Of a DNA stretch of 39,506 bases, positions 36,731 through 39,506 are shown piece after piece. The notes beneath the pieces are model-generated. The model made no database searches and was not told where the DNA came from. It worked only from the letters and a program-made list of their open reading frames with translations. The stretch is from positions 1 to 39,506 of the forward strand of contig CALAJK010000110.1 of the NCBI GenBank assembly GCA_937922795.1, read 5' to 3'. Positions within the stretch are counted from its first letter, which is position 1. Each line of letters opens with the position of its first letter. The position numbers were made by a program, and so were the translations under genes. This DNA comes from an uncultured Anaerolineae bacterium (GTDB taxonomy: Bacteria; Chloroflexota; Anaerolineae; Aggregatilineales; Phototrophicaceae).

Positions 36731-37119
36731 CAGTCTTCGCGGTCAACCAGCTCCAGCAGCACCATCTCAGCGGCGTCGCCCTTACGCGGCCCCAGCTTGA
36801 TGATGCGGGTATAGCCGCCGGCGCGGTTCTCGTAGCGCGGCGCAATGGTGTTAAACAGCTTCTGCACCACCTCGCGGTCGTTGTTCAGCCGGCTGGCGGC
36901 GATGCGCTGGGCGTGGACGACCCGCGCCGGATCATCGTGCCGCTTGCTGCGTTTAGCGAGGGTGATGAGCTTCTCCACGTGCCCGCGCACAAAATCGGCT
37001 TTGGCGCGGGTGGTCTGGATGCGTTCTTTCTCCAGCAGGGAGCGCGTCAGCGCCAGCCGCAGCGCTTTGCGCTGGGCGCTGTTGCGTCCCAGTTTTTTAC
37101 CGGCTACCCGATGTCGCAT
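36730..37119 (-). CDS. rplQ: 50S ribosomal protein L17
   Basis: The 129-residue protein opens MRHRVAGKKLGRNSAQRKALRL with the L17 signature and ends GDAAEMVLLELVD. GAGG precedes the ATG. It lies ten bases after rpoA and overlaps truA by one base, giving the usual rpoA-rplQ-truA order. Confidence 0.98.
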   Translation of the reverse strand: MRHRVAGKKLGRNSAQRKALRLALTRSLLEKERIQTTRAKADFVRGHVEKLITLAKRSKRHDDPARVVHAQRIAASRLNNDREVVQKLFNTIAPRYENRAGGYTRIIKLGPRKGDAAEMVLLELVDRED

Positions 37120-37128
37120 GGTGCGTCC

Positions 37129-38127
37129 TCAATCTTCACGGCTGCTGTGCAGCGAGTATTCGATATCGTCCGACAGATAGTTCTTCTCGCGCAGCTTGGT
37201 CACCAGCTCGTCCAGCGATTTCTCGCCGAAGTTGCGGATGGCCAGCATGGCGTCCGGGCCGCGCATCAGCATGTCCAGCACGTCGCCGACGGTGGTGATG
37301 CCGGTGCGCTTGAGCGAGTTGAACACCCGCACGCTCAGGTCAAGCTCCTCGATCGGTTTGTCGTACAGTTCAGGCCGCCGCCCATGCGCCTCGTCGGCCG
37401 TCTCAACGCCCTCGCTGATCGGGCTGTATTCGTCGGGGGCCACGCCGCCGATCACCGTCAGGTGCTTCATTAGAATTTGCGCGGCCTGGCTGAGCGCATC
37501 TTCAGGGCGGATCGTGCCGTCCGTCCAGATTTCGATGATGAGCTTGTCGTAGTTGGTGCGCTGGCCGACGCGCGCGCGTTCGACGTCGAAATTCACGCGG
37601 CGAATCGGGCTGAAAATGGCATCCACCGGCAGCTCGCCGATCGGCAGCCGGCCCCGCTCTTCCGCCGGGCTGTAACCGCGGCCGGCCTGGACTTCGAACT
37701 CGACTTCCAGGTGCGCGTCGGGGGCATCCACCGTGAACAAATACAGGTCGGTATTGACAATTTCCACCTCTGGCGGGCAGATGATGTCGGCGGCGGTGAC
37801 GGTGCCCGCGCCGCGGTGCTCCAGCCGCAGCCGCGCCGAATCGCCCTCGTACAGCTTCAAGCGAAGCTGTTTGACCTGCAAGATGAGCTGGGTCATGTCC
37901 TCGCGGACGCCCGGTATCGCCGAAAACTCATGATGCACGTCCGAGACGCGGATGCTGGTGACGGCCGCGCCAGGCAGGCTGGACAGCAGCGAGCGGCGCA
38001 GCGCAATCCCCAGCGTCTGCCCGAAGCCGCTTTCCAGCGGGCTGATGATGAACCGCCCATAGTTGCGGGAGGCGGCGTCACTTTCGACCTTATGAGGCAG
38101 CACCAAATTATTCAGAACCAATGCCAT
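37129..38127 (-). CDS. rpoA: DNA-directed RNA polymerase subunit alpha
   Basis: The 332-residue subunit has both domains. The N-terminal assembly domain has YGRFIISPLESGFGQTLGIALRRSLLSSLPGAAV and the dimerisation regions. The C-terminal domain (about 255-320) contains the helix-hairpin-helix IEELDLSVRVFNSLKR...GITTVGDV and NFGEKSLDELVTKL, which contacts upstream promoter DNA and activators. AGGAGG lies just before the ATG. Upstream is rpsK at 46 bases; rpsD, often found between them, is not here. Confidence 0.98.
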   Translation of the reverse strand: MALVLNNLVLPHKVESDAASRNYGRFIISPLESGFGQTLGIALRRSLLSSLPGAAVTSIRVSDVHHEFSAIPGVREDMTQLILQVKQLRLKLYEGDSARLRLEHRGAGTVTAADIICPPEVEIVNTDLYLFTVDAPDAHLEVEFEVQAGRGYSPAEERGRLPIGELPVDAIFSPIRRVNFDVERARVGQRTNYDKLIIEIWTDGTIRPEDALSQAAQILMKHLTVIGGVAPDEYSPISEGVETADEAHGRRPELYDKPIEELDLSVRVFNSLKRTGITTVGDVLDMLMRGPDAMLAIRNFGEKSLDELVTKLREKNYLSDDIEYSLHSSRED

Positions 38128-38173
38128 ACCCTCCTGGTTTCGCGCCGGCTTGAAGATGGCCTAGCAAAAACCG

Positions 38174-38584
38174 TCACACGCGGCGGCGTTTCGGCGGGCG
38201 AACACCATTATGCGGGATGGGGGTCACATCGGTGATGGAGCGCACCTTCAGGCCGCTGCCCTGGATGGCGCGGATCGCCGCCTCGCGGCCAGGGCCAGGC
38301 CCTTTGATGAAAATATCCACTTCCTGCATCCCGTGGCTCTGAGCCGCTTCCGACGCGGTCTGGGCCGCCATCCGGGCGGCGTAGGGCGTGCTCTTGCGGC
38401 TGCCCTTGAAACCTGTCGTGCCCGCGCTCGACCAGGCAATCACGTTGCCTAGCTGGTCGGTCATGGACACGATGGTGTTGTTGAAGGTGGCGTGAATATG
38501 CGCCTGCCCATACGGGACATTCTTGACGACTTTCTTGACTGCCCGACGTCCAGTGGCCTTTTTCGTGCTCGTAGTCCGTGCCAT
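38174..38584 (-). CDS. rpsK: 30S ribosomal protein S11
   Basis: The 136-residue protein carries [43 protein letters not shown] and the C-terminal [18 protein letters not shown], both diagnostic of S11. The N-terminal Lys/Arg-rich tail is normal. GGAGAGGG precedes the ATG. A 147-bp non-coding gap separates it from rpsM. Confidence 0.98.
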   Translation of the reverse strand: MARTTSTKKATGRRAVKKVVKNVPYGQAHIHATFNNTIVSMTDQLGNVIAWSSAGTTGFKGSRKSTPYAARMAAQTASEAAQSHGMQEVDIFIKGPGPGREAAIRAIQGSGLKVRSITDVTPIPHNGVRPPKRRRV

Positions 38585-38731
38585 TCAACCCTCTCCACAA
38601 TGGCATTTGGCGGGAAAACGCGCCCCGCCAGCAAACGATGGAAGGGCGCATCATTCCGAATACGTATGGCTGCGCAGTGCGCCGGCGGCTGCCGAGTCCC
38701 CGCGCCGGCCGTCCTAACCGGTGGAATGGCG
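38585..38731 (-). other. Non-coding gap with hairpin between rpsM and rpsK
   Basis: This 147-bp stretch holds no supported gene. TGGCGGG and CCCGCCA (38608-38614 and 38624-38630) can form a 7-bp stem close to the rpsK ribosome binding site. GCCGGC repeats at 38681-38686 and 38704-38709 could form a second. Such a gap is unusual in this cluster and may be a leader where a ribosomal protein represses translation, or an internal promoter region. Confidence 0.4.
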
Positions 38732-39118
38732 CTATTTCTTGGTCGCGCCGCGACGACGGCCGCGCCCTGGGACAGTCTTGCGCGGACCGCGGCGCGTGCG
38801 CGCGTTCGTCCGCGTGCGCTGGCCGCGCACCGGCAGGCTGCGGCGGTGGCGCATCCCGCGGTAGCTGCTGATCTCCTGCAGGCGTTTGATATTCAACTGC
38901 ACCTCTCGGCGCAGATCGCCTTCGGTCGTCAGCTTGCTGATCTCCTCACGGAGGCGCTGGATCTCATCCTCAGTCAGGTTGCGGACGCGCGTGTCCGGGT
39001 TGACACCGCTCGCGGCCAGGATGCGCTTGCTGGTCGGGCGGCCAATCCCATAGATGTAAGTCAGTGCAACTTCGACTCGCTTGTCACGGGGCAGGTCAAC
39101 CCCTTCGATACGCGCCAT
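38732..39118 (-). CDS. rpsM: 30S ribosomal protein S13
   Basis: The 128-residue protein begins [20 protein letters not shown] and has the core [16 protein letters not shown] and the C-terminal [16 protein letters not shown] that reaches the tRNA. AAGGA lies upstream of the ATG. It follows rpmJ by 25 bases, as in the alpha operon of most bacteria. Confidence 0.98.
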   Translation of the reverse strand: MARIEGVDLPRDKRVEVALTYIYGIGRPTSKRILAASGVNPDTRVRNLTEDEIQRLREEISKLTTEGDLRREVQLNIKRLQEISSYRGMRHRRSLPVRGQRTRTNARTRRGPRKTVPGRGRRRGATKK

Positions 39119-39143
39119 AGTGTTTTTCCTTGTCGTCCTTCAG

Positions 39144-39257
39144 TTAGCCCTGGCGCTGCTTGTGCTTGGGATTATCGCAGATAATCATCACCCGCCCGTG
39201 ACGTTTGATCACGCGGCACTTCGGGCAGCGCGGCTTGATGGAGGTCGAAACACGCAT
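39144..39257 (-). CDS. rpmJ: 50S ribosomal protein L36
   Basis: This 37-residue protein reads [20 protein letters not shown] at its start and ends with KHKQRQG. The zinc ligands Cys11, Cys14 and Cys27 with His32 are present, so it is the zinc-binding (C+) form. The ATG at 39257 follows GAGGTGATGG. Its position before rpsM is the standard one. Confidence 0.95.
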   Translation of the reverse strand: MRVSTSIKPRCPKCRVIKRHGRVMIICDNPKHKQRQG

Positions 39258-39298
39258 GATTCCATCACCTCGTTGCTTCTACAAGAGCGAAAAGTTTA

Positions 39299-39506
39299 TC
39301 AGGATTTAACGTCGCTGTCTACGGCCAATTTCTGAGAACCGGACATAAATCCGTGGCGAAGAGAAAAGCCATAAGCGGCGAACAAACGCTTGACGAAGGG
39401 GGGTAAATCTCCGTGTTCCTCAAGGTGCCGCTCTAAAATGGCATGGGTCGCCAGGAGATCGAGCACACGCGGTAAGCCGCGGGTCAAGATCAGTTTGCCC
39501 GGCGGT
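39299..39506 (-). CDS. C-terminal fragment of an unidentified protein at the right edge
   Basis: A minus-strand frame is open from the right edge to TGA at 39299-39301, about 68 residues. It begins PPGKLILTRGLPRVLDLL and continues ERHLEEHGDLPPFVKRLFAAYG. I recognise no family, though the pieces look like a genuine soluble protein. It is not InfA or Map, the usual neighbours of rpmJ. The start lies outside the window. The 41-bp gap to rpmJ shows no clear promoter. Confidence 0.5.
   Translation of the reverse strand, partial: PPGKLILTRGLPRVLDLLATHAILERHLEEHGDLPPFVKRLFAAYGFSLRHGFMSGSQKLAVDSDVKS

Overview
The window is GC-rich, densely coding bacterial DNA. The likely source is a member of the Chloroflexota (Anaerolineae-like). 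This rests on gene style rather than on a marker tree: Thr/Pro-rich lipoprotein linkers, a TIR-STAND protein with a helical solenoid tail, a penicillin-binding protein with a long proline-rich cytoplasmic head, a fourteen-gene nuo cluster, and an alpha-operon ribosomal cluster.

Layout. From 1 to 4850 lie a TIR/NB-ARC (STAND) protein cut by the left edge, a lipoprotein, a tetratricopeptide protein and a deazaflavin-type nitroreductase-family protein. From 5086 to 8325 is a class A penicillin-binding protein. From 8540 to 25921 is a complete respiratory complex I locus, nuoABCDEF-(TPR-like orf)-GHIJKLMN, with a candidate promoter in front and a 14-bp hairpin terminator behind. From 25967 to 28333 are two overlapping EamA transporters and a small membrane protein. 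From 28358 to 31103 come a small orphan, an AT-rich regulatory gap, an FHA-domain protein, a MarR-type regulator, a macrodomain protein and a YbaK-type deacylase. From 39257 down to 31156, on the minus strand, lies rpmJ-rpsM-rpsK-rpoA-rplQ-truA-rplM-rpsI, then a terminator, then an M28 peptidase, a tetrapyrrole-methylase/MazG fusion and a uroporphyrinogen-decarboxylase-fold protein.

How the genes work together. NuoE, F and G form the NADH-oxidising module, B, C, D and I carry electrons to quinone, and A, H, J, K, L, M and N form the membrane proton-pumping arm. The ribosomal cluster pairs ribosomal proteins with the RNA polymerase alpha subunit and a tRNA pseudouridine synthase.

The most unusual content is in complex I. 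NuoJ carries a predicted extracytoplasmic insert of about 230 residues that looks like DUF4397, between its fourth and fifth membrane helices. NuoH has three extra N-terminal helices and a C-terminal extension. NuoL has a Glu/Ala-rich loop insert. A small TPR-like gene sits between nuoF and nuoG. By the known topology of the family, the NuoJ and NuoL additions and the Cys-containing NuoH loop all face the outer side of the membrane, so an accessory extracytoplasmic assembly on complex I is a testable idea. Other points of note are the lack of rpsD in the ribosomal cluster, a 147-bp gap between rpsM and rpsK, and a terminator whose T-run touches the ribosome binding site of the next gene. I found no tRNA, rRNA, CRISPR array, insertion sequence or origin. 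No gene-free stretch exceeds 300 bases.
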